This document shows, piece by piece, positions 1 through 7,752 of a stretch of 38,414 bases of DNA (position 1 is its first letter; the number at the start of each line of letters is the position of its first letter). Under the pieces are notes generated by a model that had not been told where the DNA came from, did not search any database, and was given only the letters and a program-made list of their open reading frames with translations. The stretch spans positions 1 to 38,414 of the IMG/VR virus record IMGVR_UViG_3300042922_000811; one strand, 5' to 3'. This DNA is from a virus. The position numbers were made by a program, and so were the translations under genes.

Positions 1-32
1 CCCCCGGTGGGACTCGAACCCACACTGAAGCG
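1..32. repeat. attL: attL: left copy of 32-bp prophage attachment core (tRNA 3' fragment)
   Basis: An exact 32-bp direct repeat of 38383-38414. On the minus strand it reads as a tRNA T-arm (stem GTGGG/CCCAC around loop TTCGAGT) and most of the acceptor 3' strand. The bases to its right do not continue a plausible tRNA, so this copy is the displaced 3' fragment. The intact gene should be restored at the other end, where the copy runs out of the window. Placement at a tRNA 3' end is standard for tyrosine integrases. Confidence 0.93.
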
Positions 33-153
33 TTATGGGGCACAATTTACGCCGGTCTCCCTTTATTTACCTGATCAGGCGGAAATGAGATTCAGGTAGT
101 TTGGAGTAAACCCAAGGAATTTGAGCAAAAGGGCGAGTTGATCGCGAGCAACC
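33..153. other. AT-rich non-coding segment next to attL
   Basis: No convincing gene here. Bases 40-115 are clearly more AT-rich than the rest of the prophage. They contain the 10-bp palindrome CCTGATCAGG (70-79) and an inverted pair ACCTGA (69-74) / TCAGGT (92-97). A position beside the core att site fits arm-type binding sites for integrase or excisionase, but that is inference. Confidence 0.35.
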
Positions 154-360
154 TCATGCCGCTCGAGCATCTCTCCTGAGGAGACGTCGGCAGAGGATCG
201 GGTCGAGCCGCACACCCTCGAGCGACCCCGCAGCGTGCAGCAAGAGTTGGTAGTACCTCGCCGGTTTCAGCCCGAGCTCGCGGAGCATGAGCGCCTCCTT
301 GCTCGACGTGTGGCGCGGGTGAGCATTCTCGAAAACGCATAGGTCGGCGACTGTGGGCAT
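154..360 (-). CDS. DUF3263-like small protein
   Basis: Small 68-aa protein. The central pattern (an FENAHPRHT segment, then KPARYYQLL, then a C-terminal RLDPILCRRL) matches my memory of the actinobacterial DUF3263 family, helix-rich small proteins of unknown function. The start is uncertain: ATG at 360 gives the length usual for the family, while in-frame ATGs at 369 and 372 are alternatives. It faces the attL end and diverges from the gene at 426. It may be a lysogenic-conversion gene expressed from the prophage, or host DNA picked up at excision. The function is unknown. Confidence 0.6.
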   Translation of the reverse strand: MPTVADLCVFENAHPRHTSSKEALMLRELGLKPARYYQLLLHAAGSLEGVRLDPILCRRLLRRDARAA

Positions 361-425
361 GCCACCCATCATCCGTGGGGGTTCCGACTTCTCCGCCGCG
401 CGCACTCGATAGGTAGCCTGGGCCG

Positions 426-683
426 ATGAGCACCACACCGGCACCCGTCAGCAACCGCGCGATCACCGCCCTCGTGCTCGGCGCGGTTGGCCTTCTGATA
501 GTCATCGCACTCTTCGGGGTGTTCAAATTCGTTGGGCTGGCGTTGGCGATCGCGGCACTCATCGTCGGCGGCTTCGCAGGCCGGCGCGGTGAGGAAGGGC
601 GCGCGTATGCGCTCATCGGCGCGGGGCTAGGCGCGGCGACGGTTGCCTGGTTCGTCGTGTGGGCTGTCACCTCGAGCCGATAA
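426..683 (+). CDS. small two- to three-helix membrane protein
   Basis: An 85-aa protein with an 11-residue polar N-terminus, then hydrophobic segments at about 12-33, 35-49 and 60-81, separated by a short Gly-Arg-Arg-Gly-Glu loop. The pattern recalls DUF4190-like small membrane proteins, but no catalytic motif is visible. It starts at ATG 426 with only a weak upstream SD. It lies in the accessory left end of the prophage, divergent from 154-360, and is transcribed against the late operon. That fits expression in the lysogen. Its function is unknown; a role in the cell envelope or in superinfection exclusion is conceivable. Confidence 0.6.
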   Translation: MSTTPAPVSNRAITALVLGAVGLLIVIALFGVFKFVGLALAIAALIVGGFAGRRGEEGRAYALIGAGLGAATVAWFVVWAVTSSR

Positions 684-750
684 CTGCCGGTGTCGGCGGG
701 ATGACGTAGCCTGATCACCTCTCGGCCGGGGAAAGGACACCCGGGCACCC

Positions 751-1065
751 GTGGGAACGAACAGACGCTACGCACACGTCGTCGACCGGCGCATGGACGA
801 GAAAGTTCTCCTCACCGTGTCGCGCGGCGGACCACTGCAGTCGCTCACCGCGGCGGAGCTTCGTCTGAACGAGGTACCACTGACGATCGACCCGCGGCCA
901 CGCCGCAAGGTCAAGGCGTGGGTGCGGTTCGGCGACACCCCTGTCCGCATCGACGCCGTCGCCGCGCGGTGGACCCAGGATGCCGTCGGCATCGTCTTCC
1001 GCGTCGCGGAGGTCGAGCACCGCTGCTGGGTGTGGGCCGGCGCCGTCGATGACGTCAGCTCATGA
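751..1065 (+). CDS. conserved actinophage hypothetical protein
   Basis: A 104-aa protein starting at GTG 751 with an AAAGGA SD about 13 bases upstream. It begins MGTNRRYAHVVDRRMDEKVL and ends in a Trp-rich segment (HRCWVWAGAVDDV). I recognise this pattern as a recurrent hypothetical protein near the ends of actinobacterial prophages. It looks soluble and beta-rich after an N-terminal basic helix. It follows 426-683 in the same direction and may share its transcript. The reading frame is well supported by composition; the function is not known. Confidence 0.65.
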   Translation: MGTNRRYAHVVDRRMDEKVLLTVSRGGPLQSLTAAELRLNEVPLTIDPRPRRKVKAWVRFGDTPVRIDAVAARWTQDAVGIVFRVAEVEHRCWVWAGAVDDVSS

Positions 1066-1083
1066 ACAAGACACCGGTCGCTT

Positions 1084-1440
1084 TCAACCTTGCTCGCGTG
1101 TGAGCCTCTCGACGTCCTCGGCGTAGCCGACCACGAAGGCCTTCGGATCGATGCCCGAGACCTTGCACAGTTCAATGAGGATCGCCCCGCTCATGCGAGC
1201 CAGGGCAGCCACGACGTTTTCTGCCGTCGCGTACGGTACCTCGAGCGCCTCTCGCGCGCGGTCCCAGAGGTACACGGTCGACTCCTCGTGACGGAAGGAA
1301 CCAGCCTCATCGGTGATCTGAGCAACGGCGTCGATGAGGAGGCGCGTCAGCACCGCGTTCATCTCATCGGTGGAGAGCTTCGCCAAACGCTGGACGTCAG
1401 CCGCGCTCAACGACGGGGCGCCTTCGGAATCTTCAGTCAT
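1084..1440 (-). CDS. helical hypothetical protein
   Basis: A 118-aa mostly alpha-helical acidic protein. It has no signal peptide, membrane segment or recognisable catalytic motif. It starts at ATG 1440. Upstream of that start lies the terminator that closes the late operon, so it probably has its own promoter or depends on read-through. It converges with 751-1065, leaving 18 bases between the stops. I do not recognise the family. Normal amino-acid composition and a frame free of Arg/Pro skew support a real gene. Confidence 0.55.
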   Translation of the reverse strand: MTEDSEGAPSLSAADVQRLAKLSTDEMNAVLTRLLIDAVAQITDEAGSFRHEESTVYLWDRAREALEVPYATAENVVAALARMSGAILIELCKVSGIDPKAFVVGYAEDVERLTREQG

Positions 1441-1519
1441 CGCACCATCGTGGCCCAGGCTCCCGCGCTGTGTCTACGCGTCCCATGACTGTCATGGTGC
1501 TGGCCGCAACGACGAAAGA

Positions 1520-1555
1520 CCCCCGGCGTCACCTCTCGAGGAGGGACGCCGGGGG
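1520..1555 (-). terminator. terminator at the end of the late operon
   Basis: Perfect 11-bp stem: CCCCCGGCGTC (1520-1530) pairs with GACGCCGGGGG (1545-1555) around a 14-base loop. On the minus strand the stem is followed by TCTTTCG, a modest U-run. It lies just past the last tail gene (stop at 1612), so it should end late transcription. Confidence 0.8.
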
Positions 1556-1611
1556 CGTTGCCATGCGGCGAGTGTGGTTCCGTAGCGATTGGCGAGCCAC
1601 CGGGCGACCGC

Positions 1612-2805
1612 TCAGGCGGCCCCGCTGACGGGAACGCCGTAGCGGTTAGCCAGCCACCGCATGACGGCGCGCTGGGTCGTCGAGCTGTGCTCTCGCTGGT
1701 AGAACAGGGCGCGGGTGAGTCGACGTCGGGGAGACGTCGGGCCGTTGCTGCTGTTGTAGGTGAGAAGGCTCAACGGCATCCCGCCTGACTGGAACTGGGC
1801 CGACGTAGCTGTCGACACGGGGGTAGCCACGGAGTCGATCAGGTAGCGGTAGCTCGCGAAGCCGTCAGCGATCACCACGGACCCCGCGTGCATCCCGATG
1901 ATGGGCGCTGAAATCAGGTTCCCTGCACCGTAGGTCGCTCCTCCGGAGGCGATGCGTAGGTTGATGTTCGGCGTGGTGTTGAGGTTGTCCTGGCGAGGGA
2001 GGAACGTACCCGCGTTATCGTCCTGGCCCACGGCGTTTCCGTACTTCAGGAAGGGGTTCCCGTCTGCGACCTGAACGACGACCTCAGGCACGATGTAGAA
2101 CGACCGCCCCTGCAGCGCCGGGACCGACGGAAGTTCGACCGTGACTGATTTCGATGGGTCGCTCAGGTCGTAGTCCGGCTTTCCAGCGATGCTGTCGAGG
2201 GTGTACGGCCATCCGATCGCCGGCGACAGGCCCACGGTGCCCAGCCACTTCCAGCCGGGGGTGTTCCCGTCGCAGTGCACGTCGGGGAGCGGCTGGTTGA
2301 TGGTCACCATGTGCGCCTCGAGCTTGATCGAAGTGCCCGACGTGGCCGCCGACGAGATGAAGCCCGTCGTCCGCAGAGCCACGAGGTCGACGGACGCAGG
2401 CTTCGGAGCGACCGCCATACCCGTGACCCGCGTCCGAACGTTGGCCGGGACGGTGATCGTTCCCGCGGCGAAGCCTCCGCCCGCGTACGTGGCACCCGGG
2501 CCGGTGTACTCGATGTAGGGGCTGATGCTCATCGAGACCGACGTCGTGATCCAGAAGGCGAAGCGCACGACGTCGCCAACCGAGAGCGGGTTGTTGTGGT
2601 TCCATCGGCGGCCCATCGCGCCGTCGGCCGTCGAGGTGTACGTCACCGCGCGCGCAGGTGCCGGCAGGAAGCTCGAGGAGAACGCCGTCGTCACCGGCGT
2701 GCTGGCGCCCAGTGGGCCGATGTTGACGTCGGTGATCTGAAGGGCCGGGTTGGGTGAGTGATTCTTGACCGGCTGCGCGCGCCGATCGAGCAGGACCGCG
2801 CGCAT
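1612..2805 (-). CDS. minor tail protein (distal)
   Basis: Last gene of the late operon, 397 aa, Gly/Ser/Thr-rich and beta-rich throughout, as in phage tail-tip or receptor-binding proteins. The middle (PYIEYTGPGATYAGG region) looks like a concanavalin/carbohydrate-binding-type fold. The C-terminus (STTQRAVMRWLANRYGVPV) recalls the ends of tail proteins with lectin-like modules. The start was placed at ATG 2805 because it forms a TGATG overlap with the preceding gene's stop; an in-frame start at 2838 exists. It probably contacts the host surface; the ligand is unknown. Confidence 0.7.
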   Translation of the reverse strand: MRAVLLDRRAQPVKNHSPNPALQITDVNIGPLGASTPVTTAFSSSFLPAPARAVTYTSTADGAMGRRWNHNNPLSVGDVVRFAFWITTSVSMSISPYIEYTGPGATYAGGGFAAGTITVPANVRTRVTGMAVAPKPASVDLVALRTTGFISSAATSGTSIKLEAHMVTINQPLPDVHCDGNTPGWKWLGTVGLSPAIGWPYTLDSIAGKPDYDLSDPSKSVTVELPSVPALQGRSFYIVPEVVVQVADGNPFLKYGNAVGQDDNAGTFLPRQDNLNTTPNINLRIASGGATYGAGNLISAPIIGMHAGSVVIADGFASYRYLIDSVATPVSTATSAQFQSGGMPLSLLTYNSSNGPTSPRRRLTRALFYQREHSSTTQRAVMRWLANRYGVPVSGAA

Positions 2806-4001
2806 CACGCGCCCCGCTGAGCCGGGACCATCGACCACCAGCGGATGCCGTCGTGAAGCAGGCCGATCATGTCGACGGAGTTCGGCAGGGTCGAGAGGGT
2901 CGGGTCCATGCCCTCGTGACCGAAGATCGCGGCGGGGGTCGTGAGCGTGCGCCCGCCCGTCGCGTCCTGCGTCAGCACGAGCGTGATCATCTGCCCCGGG
3001 GTCGGCGTCGTCGGGAGGGTGATTCCGGTGATGTTCCCGATGAGGCGGCGGTGGATGAGCGCGTTCGTCTTCACGTCGGCGAGGTTCAGGGTGCCGGCAG
3101 GCTGGTCGCCCTGCTGCACGAACAGGAACGTCGCGGTCTGCACGACCTTCTCGACGTCGCCCTTCAGCTTCTCCGTGTCGGTCTTGGCCTTGCCCGCATC
3201 AGTCGCGGAGCCCGCGGCCAAGCGCGCCGACTCCACCGTCTCGGACGCTGACGTTTCCGCGTTGCGCTCGGACGCCGCGGCGTTCGACTCGGACGTGCCC
3301 GCGGCCGTCGCCGACAGGCCGGACTTCCGATCGCTCTCAGCAGCGGCCTTGGCGGAGTTGTCTGCGTCGGTCGCGCGACGGTCGGCCGCCTCGGCGAAAC
3401 CAGACGCATCGCTCGCACTGTCACCGGCGGTGGTGGCGTGTCGCCCTGCGGTGTCGGCGAATCGGGATGCATCCCGCGAGCTCGCGCCAGCGGCTTCCGC
3501 GGATCGCCCTGCGTTCCCGGCCGACACGTCCGCCGCTCCCGCGTAACGGTCAGCGTCACGCGCGTAACCCTCGGCCACCTCCGCCGCCTTGACGGAGGCG
3601 AGCCGATCCGCCTCGGTCGCAGCGCGGACGGTGTCCCACGCGGCGAGCACGTCAGGCGTCGGCTGGAACGTCTTTTCGTCGACCCTGGGGAGCGCCGAGA
3701 ACAGCACCTCATCATCGACGTCGGGCACCGACGTGAACCGCACAAGCTTGTACGTCCGCGACCAGATCGACACCTCCCACCGGTAGCAGAAGCTCCCGTC
3801 GGTCGGCGCCAACGGAACGACAACCTCCACGGCCTCCGATCCGGGCTCGACGGTGATCAGCACACCGAAGACCACCCCTCCCCCGCGGACGTCGGCGAGC
3901 GGACCGTTCGCATCCCATGCCTGGACTTTCACGGTCGCCCGGATCGGCACCGGAGACTGGGCGAGATCGAGCGCCTGCGCCGTCACCTTAATTCGAGGCA
4001 T
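2805..4001 (-). CDS. tail fibre-like protein with long Ala/Ser-rich helical repeats
   Basis: A 398-aa protein in three parts. The N-terminal beta domain (about 1-110) probably attaches to the tail. The middle (about 115-285) is a run of Ala/Ser/Asp/Glu/Arg repeats (such as SAEAAGASSRDASRFA) typical of trimeric coiled-coil fibre shafts like those in Stf-type side-tail fibres. The C-terminal beta domain (about 300-398) resembles fibre tips, with a TLTTPAAIFGHEGM segment and a GIRWWSMV end. The ATG at 4001 follows a GAAGGAA-type SD. It acts in adsorption, upstream of and coupled to the minor tail gene at 2805. Confidence 0.75.
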   Translation of the reverse strand: MPRIKVTAQALDLAQSPVPIRATVKVQAWDANGPLADVRGGGVVFGVLITVEPGSEAVEVVVPLAPTDGSFCYRWEVSIWSRTYKLVRFTSVPDVDDEVLFSALPRVDEKTFQPTPDVLAAWDTVRAATEADRLASVKAAEVAEGYARDADRYAGAADVSAGNAGRSAEAAGASSRDASRFADTAGRHATTAGDSASDASGFAEAADRRATDADNSAKAAAESDRKSGLSATAAGTSESNAAASERNAETSASETVESARLAAGSATDAGKAKTDTEKLKGDVEKVVQTATFLFVQQGDQPAGTLNLADVKTNALIHRRLIGNITGITLPTTPTPGQMITLVLTQDATGGRTLTTPAAIFGHEGMDPTLSTLPNSVDMIGLLHDGIRWWSMVPAQRGA

Positions 4002-4025
4002 TTCATTCCTTCTCGCTGCAGAGGA

Positions 4026-4064
4026 AACGCCCCGGCATCCGATAGGTACGGGTGCCGGGGCGTT
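4026..4064 (-). terminator. hairpin inside the tail-fibre operon (likely attenuating terminator)
   Basis: Perfect 12-bp stem: AACGCCCCGGCA (4026-4037) pairs with TGCCGGGGCGTT (4053-4064). On the minus strand it is followed by TCCTCTGC, so the U-run is weak. It lies in the 69-base gap between the small gene at 4071 and the fibre gene at 4001. It may reduce expression of the last two tail genes or protect the mRNA. Confidence 0.65.
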
Positions 4065-4070
4065 CGAGGT

Positions 4071-4223
4071 TCAGTGCTTGGAGCCGTCGAAGACGGTTTT
4101 GCCGGTGGCGTCGTCGACGACGGTGCCGCCGATGCCGATTGCCAGCATCTTGGTCGCCTCGTCATTGGCGTCGAGATCGGCGGCAACCACGTTGCCGCTC
4201 CCGTCCACGATTCGATAGGTCAT
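4071..4223 (-). CDS. small tail-module protein
   Basis: A 50-aa protein starting at ATG 4223, chosen because GGAGG lies 7 bases upstream and it begins 1 base past the stop of the previous gene. The sequence (MTYRIVDGSGNVVAADLDAN start) is a compact beta-type fold with an acidic middle. Small proteins of this type sit among the minor tail genes of many actinophages, but I cannot assign a structural role. A longer in-frame start at 4262 would overlap the upstream gene and has no SD. Confidence 0.65.
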   Translation of the reverse strand: MTYRIVDGSGNVVAADLDANDEATKMLAIGIGGTVVDDATGKTVFDGSKH

Positions 4224-4224
4224 G

Positions 4225-4920
4225 TCACACCTCCGCCCAGGAGCCGAGGCGGGACACCGCAACGTCGTCGAAGAGGGTCAACGGAGTTGCTGTCGTGCCG
4301 GCCGGGAGAGTCTGAACGATGCCGACTCTCGTCGCGGTCGCGAATTCCGTGATCGTCTGCGTTGGCATCGACACGCCGTTCACGCGCGGGGTGACGGACG
4401 TGCCGTTGCCCAGCATGTCGACGACGTCCCCGTCCGAGGCGAAGAACGAGTTGCTCGGGACGTAGACCTGTACGCCGCTCCCGTCGACACGCTTGTAGAG
4501 CGCCCACTTGTTCGAGATGACCGTCATGAATAGGTAGTTGTTCATGTCGAGGAGCCGGAATGCGATCCCGACGGTGGTGTCCTTCACACCCGATACGAGC
4601 CGGATCTGAAAGCGCGCGTCGGATATGCCAGCGTTGAAGTAGGTGGCGATTCGGCGCGACCCGGGCAGCGACTGACCCACGACACCCATGCGGCCGCCGA
4701 CGATCGCACCGCCTGCGGCGTACGAGGGCGACACCCCATCGACGCTCAGATTGAGCCATTGGTACTTCCCCAAGGGCGTCACCCCGAGCTGCCCCGCCGC
4801 GGGAGGAAACGGCGTGTCCCCCCGGTCGAAAGGGTCGCCTGCGTACGGATACTCGGGCGGCGACTTGATGGGGAGCCGGGGGTTGTTGAACAGGGCTCCC
4901 CGCTTCACCTGTGCGGGCAT
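4225..4920 (-). CDS. minor tail protein with lectin-like (concanavalin/LamG-type) fold
   Basis: A 231-aa protein. Pro-rich N-terminus (about 1-50), then a beta-rich domain with the alternation typical of LamG/concanavalin-like domains (ARFQIRLVSGVKDTTVGIAF, then MNNYLFMTVISNKWALYKR). Such domains bind sugars or form tail spikes. ATG 4920 lies 4 bases from the esterase gene stop, within the same operon. Together with the neighbouring esterase and fibre it likely forms the adsorption apparatus. The fold call rests on pattern only. Confidence 0.68.
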   Translation of the reverse strand: MPAQVKRGALFNNPRLPIKSPPEYPYAGDPFDRGDTPFPPAAGQLGVTPLGKYQWLNLSVDGVSPSYAAGGAIVGGRMGVVGQSLPGSRRIATYFNAGISDARFQIRLVSGVKDTTVGIAFRLLDMNNYLFMTVISNKWALYKRVDGSGVQVYVPSNSFFASDGDVVDMLGNGTSVTPRVNGVSMPTQTITEFATATRVGIVQTLPAGTTATPLTLFDDVAVSRLGSWAEV

Positions 4921-4924
4921 ATCG

Positions 4925-6502
4925 TCACACTCCTACTGCGTAGATGGGGATGGTCGGTTCGCTTGTGAGCGAGGCGTTCACGGTGGATACGCGCACCTGC
5001 AGCGCCGTGGTGGGCACGCCGGCGACTGTTTCCTCGCAGCGCGTGGCGGCCGCGGTCCGAGGCGCCGTTGTCCAGGCGGCCCCGTCGGAGCTGTACTCGA
5101 CGACGAAGTCCGTGAACCGCGTCTCCGGTTCGGACCACCGCACGCGTAGCTGGTTGCCAATGCGCTGCGCGGATACGTCGAGCGGCTTGTGCGGGACCGA
5201 GCTGGCGGTCGAGGTGACTGCTCGCACAAGGCCGCCGTACATCGCACGGCCGAGGCGTTCCATCGCTGCGCGCCCGTAGTGGACTCGGTCGCTGACGGTC
5301 TGCGAGCCTCCACCGTTCGGCACGCCGTCGACGTACGCGAGGTACTCGTTCCGGACCTGGCTAAGTGCGAGCTGGTCGCGGATGGCACGAGCGCCGGACG
5401 AGGGCGCGACCCACTCCGGAACGGGACCGCCGACCGCGATCGGCACGGTCGGCGAGCCGAGGTGTGCGCGGACACCCGAGAAGATCGCATCGAGTTTGGC
5501 AGCGTAGGCCGCGGGGTCGGAGCCCGAGTCTGCTTCGCCCTGGTGCCAGACGATCCAGTATCGGATCGTCGCCCCGGGGAACTGTGCCCGGATGGACGCG
5601 ATCGTCTTCGTAATGGCGGCCAGCCAGATCGAGTAGAGGCGGGGGTTCGTTCCGGTGTAATCGGGCGACCAGTTTCCCTGCGACGGATCGGCGATCACAC
5701 CAGATCCGCCGGCCGCGCCATTGAGCTTGACAACCCGGTGCCGATCATCGGTGCGACTCAGGATCTCGCGCCCGATGACGTCGAGCATCGGGAGCCCGAC
5801 CATCTGCTGCTGCGAGGAGAGCGGGACGGTTGCCTCGGCGATGCCGTCGACGGTCGGGTTCAGCGGGAAGGTGCCGCCGCCGTTCTTGTTCCACACCGCC
5901 ATCCAGGCGCGGTAGTGCGGAGTGTCGTACAGGGCCGAGATCGGCAGAGCCCGGGACTCACCGTTGGACTGCCCGCCCTGAATGAGGAGGTCGACCGTCT
6001 CGACGGCCCGCTGAGCGGGCGTCGACAGCACGAGATCGTAGATGTAGAAGCGTCCCCGCGCGTCGATCTCCCACGACGTCGCCCCGCTCTCGTCCATGTA
6101 CGCGAAGCCGCCATCGTTCGTCGGCACGAGGCGGAAGTCGGTCATCGAGATTCGGTTCGTGAACAGGTCGTAGAGGGAGCTGAGGCCGCTTTCCCCTCCG
6201 AGCTCGGCGGAGACCGCGCCCGACTGATCCAAGACGAGGAACGGCTCAGCGACCGGCTTGAGCATCCACGGCGCTTTTCCGCTCACCAGATCCTCGGCAG
6301 CGACGCGCTCTTGGACGAGCGCCGCGGCAACCTCCGTCAGGTTGGCAGAGAGGGTGGGGTCGGCTTGCAGCGCAGCGCTGAGGATGGTCCCGGCGATCGA
6401 CTGGAACGCCGCGCGCGTCTCGCTGTCCGGGTCGAGCGCGAGCGACGCCGTGATCAGGTCGTTCGCGAAAGCGATCTCGGCCTTTGCAATCCAGCGGCCC
6501 AT
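4925..6502 (-). CDS. tail-associated SGNH / sialate O-acetylesterase-type hydrolase with FN3-like C-terminus
   Basis: A 525-aa protein. Residues 1-165 form a helical then beta N-terminal region, probably the virion anchor. Residues about 168-430 carry the SASA/SGNH hydrolase signature: GQSN at 177-180 (nucleophile Ser179), the WHQGEAD block at 319-325, and Asp405 with His408 in SDRVHYGRAAMERLG. Residues about 436-525 look like one fibronectin type III domain. By family the enzyme removes O-acetyl groups from carbohydrates; in a virion it would deacetylate cell-wall or capsule glycans during adsorption. The start at ATG 6502 has GGGGAGA upstream; the longer ATG at 6517 overlaps the previous gene. 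Confidence 0.85.
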   Translation of the reverse strand: MGRWIAKAEIAFANDLITASLALDPDSETRAAFQSIAGTILSAALQADPTLSANLTEVAAALVQERVAAEDLVSGKAPWMLKPVAEPFLVLDQSGAVSAELGGESGLSSLYDLFTNRISMTDFRLVPTNDGGFAYMDESGATSWEIDARGRFYIYDLVLSTPAQRAVETVDLLIQGGQSNGESRALPISALYDTPHYRAWMAVWNKNGGGTFPLNPTVDGIAEATVPLSSQQQMVGLPMLDVIGREILSRTDDRHRVVKLNGAAGGSGVIADPSQGNWSPDYTGTNPRLYSIWLAAITKTIASIRAQFPGATIRYWIVWHQGEADSGSDPAAYAAKLDAIFSGVRAHLGSPTVPIAVGGPVPEWVAPSSGARAIRDQLALSQVRNEYLAYVDGVPNGGGSQTVSDRVHYGRAAMERLGRAMYGGLVRAVTSTASSVPHKPLDVSAQRIGNQLRVRWSEPETRFTDFVVEYSSDGAAWTTAPRTAAATRCEETVAGVPTTALQVRVSTVNASLTSEPTIPIYAVGV

Positions 6503-6504
6503 TG

Positions 6505-7038
6505 TCAGTCTCCCCACTCGAAGTAGCTCTTGTTGCCCGGAATAGGCAGGGTGTTCGTGCGGTACCAGCCGGTGTATGTCGACGACTGGAGCACCTGCAG
6601 CGGCTCGTCCTCGTTAGATCCGGGGTTGCGTCCCGGCCCGACGAAGACCTGCGCCGGGTTGGTGGGGGCGCGCACGAGCGCGGAAAGATCTCCCCCGCCC
6701 TTGGGCACGCGCAGCTCCCACCCGGGGAAGTCCCAGGGGCGGTAGTCGGCGATGGCCTGACCGCCGAATGCGGTCGTGTAGGTGCCGGCGAACCGCTCGA
6801 CGCGGACGTCGTACCAGACGTCGTTTCCTGTGATGTGCCACAGGGAGTCGGTCGATTCGAGCTCGACCTCGCCCTTGCCGTTCGAGTCGAACTGGTCGAC
6901 GACGACGGGCGCGCTGAAGAACAGAGTCGATCCTCCGACGGCCGCGCCGCTCGGAACGAACAAAACGCGCAGATTCAGCTCCGGGCGTGCTTTCCCCCCG
7001 AAGTCGCTGAGGCGGAACGTGACCTTTTCCAGCGCCAT
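6505..7038 (-). CDS. minor tail / baseplate-type beta protein
   Basis: A 177-aa soluble beta-rich protein (start MALEKVTFRLSDFGG). The N-terminal half has the look of an Ig-like domain; the C-terminal part holds a Trp/Tyr-rich tail. GAGAGGAG lies upstream of ATG 7038. Its stop overlaps the region of the esterase start, so the two are translationally coupled. It is the first gene of the post-lysis tail block, and proteins in this position often join fibres to the tail tip. Role by context only. Confidence 0.6.
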   Translation of the reverse strand: MALEKVTFRLSDFGGKARPELNLRVLFVPSGAAVGGSTLFFSAPVVVDQFDSNGKGEVELESTDSLWHITGNDVWYDVRVERFAGTYTTAFGGQAIADYRPWDFPGWELRVPKGGGDLSALVRAPTNPAQVFVGPGRNPGSNEDEPLQVLQSSTYTGWYRTNTLPIPGNKSYFEWGD

Positions 7039-7121
7039 GCGTGCGGGCTCCTCTCAGCCGCTACCCGGGGGTGACGGCGAACGGGTGATGGCGTGGATGA
7101 CGCCAGGGTGAAGAGGGTGAC

Positions 7122-7149
7122 GCGGCGGCCCCCGGACTAGGGCCGCCGC
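7122..7149 (-). terminator. terminator after the lysis cassette
   Basis: Perfect 10-bp GC stem: GCGGCGGCCC (7122-7131) with GGGCCGCCGC (7140-7149) and an 8-base loop. It lies in the 127-base gap (7039-7165) between the last lysis gene and the second tail block. The U-run is poor (GTCACCCTCTTC on the minus strand), so termination may be partial. Confidence 0.6.
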
Positions 7150-7165
7150 TCTCACCCGGCGCCGG

Positions 7166-7705
7166 TCAGGGCTGGTTGTGAGCACCCGGGTCACGGAAAT
7201 GTGCCGGGTTGTGCGGGTCGACCGTGGCCGGGATCTCCGCAGGGGCCGAGAGCGTCGTGATACTCGCGACGGTGCCGGCGGTGGCGGTGCCAGCGTCGAT
7301 CGGGACGCGCGTGGGGTCGGCGGGCAGCGTGGCGAGGATGAGGCGCACGAACGAGCCCAGAGCGGCGATGAGAGCCGCCTGCAGCACGAACGCCCAGTCG
7401 ACGTCGGTGATGAGCGTCGCACCGACGAAGCCCGCGGCGAGCGACTGCGCGAACGTCTTCACGACACGCTCGACGGCAGCGAGCCACCACGGCAGGTCCA
7501 CGCCCTCCACCTCGGGAAGGCCAGCGAGGCTGGTGACGATCGACGCGACGAACGCGAGCGCCGAGGTCAGCAGCACTGTCACCCAGGGGATGTCGGCGAG
7601 CAGCGATGCGCCGAGGTACGGCACGGCGACGACGAGGGCGGTGTACGCGGCGCGCTTGCCGGCGTCCGCCCACCATGTCGGGTTGGTCAGGTTGGAGAGC
7701 TTCAC
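7166..7705 (-). CDS. holin-like membrane protein with duplicated r1t-type holin module
   Basis: A 179-aa protein with two similar halves. Each begins with a Pro-x-Trp-Trp box, then an amphipathic Ala-rich helix, a membrane segment, an (I/V)-(P/D)-W-(V/A) box and a second membrane segment (about 5-62 and 71-128). This pattern matches phage r1t-type holins. The C-terminal 50 residues are a polar Thr/Ala/Pro tail. It starts at GTG 7705 with GGAAGGAA upstream. As a holin it would form inner-membrane lesions that release the endolysin. A terminator separates it from the other lysis genes. Confidence 0.75.
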   Translation of the reverse strand: MKLSNLTNPTWWADAGKRAAYTALVVAVPYLGASLLADIPWVTVLLTSALAFVASIVTSLAGLPEVEGVDLPWWLAAVERVVKTFAQSLAAGFVGATLITDVDWAFVLQAALIAALGSFVRLILATLPADPTRVPIDAGTATAGTVASITTLSAPAEIPATVDPHNPAHFRDPGAHNQP

Positions 7706-7729
7706 GATGGTTCCTTCCGGGAACGAAAA

Positions 7730-7752
7730 GACCCCGACGAGGTGTCGGGGTC
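7730..7752 (-). terminator. strong intrinsic terminator within the lysis cassette
   Basis: Perfect 9-bp stem GACCCCGAC (7730-7738) / GTCGGGGTC (7744-7752), 5-base loop, followed on the minus strand by TTTTCGTTCC. The stem overlaps the stop codon of the 7751-8059 gene. This is the most classical terminator in the late region. Confidence 0.85.

Noticed and set aside
2805-4001. Possible CRISPR or true DNA repeat array in the fibre gene
   Set aside because: The repetition is at protein level (Ala/Ser helical repeats) with diverged codons. No constant spacer-repeat pattern exists.
5189-6526. 445-codon plus-strand frame opposite the esterase gene
   Set aside because: Antisense shadow; the minus frame carries clear esterase motifs.
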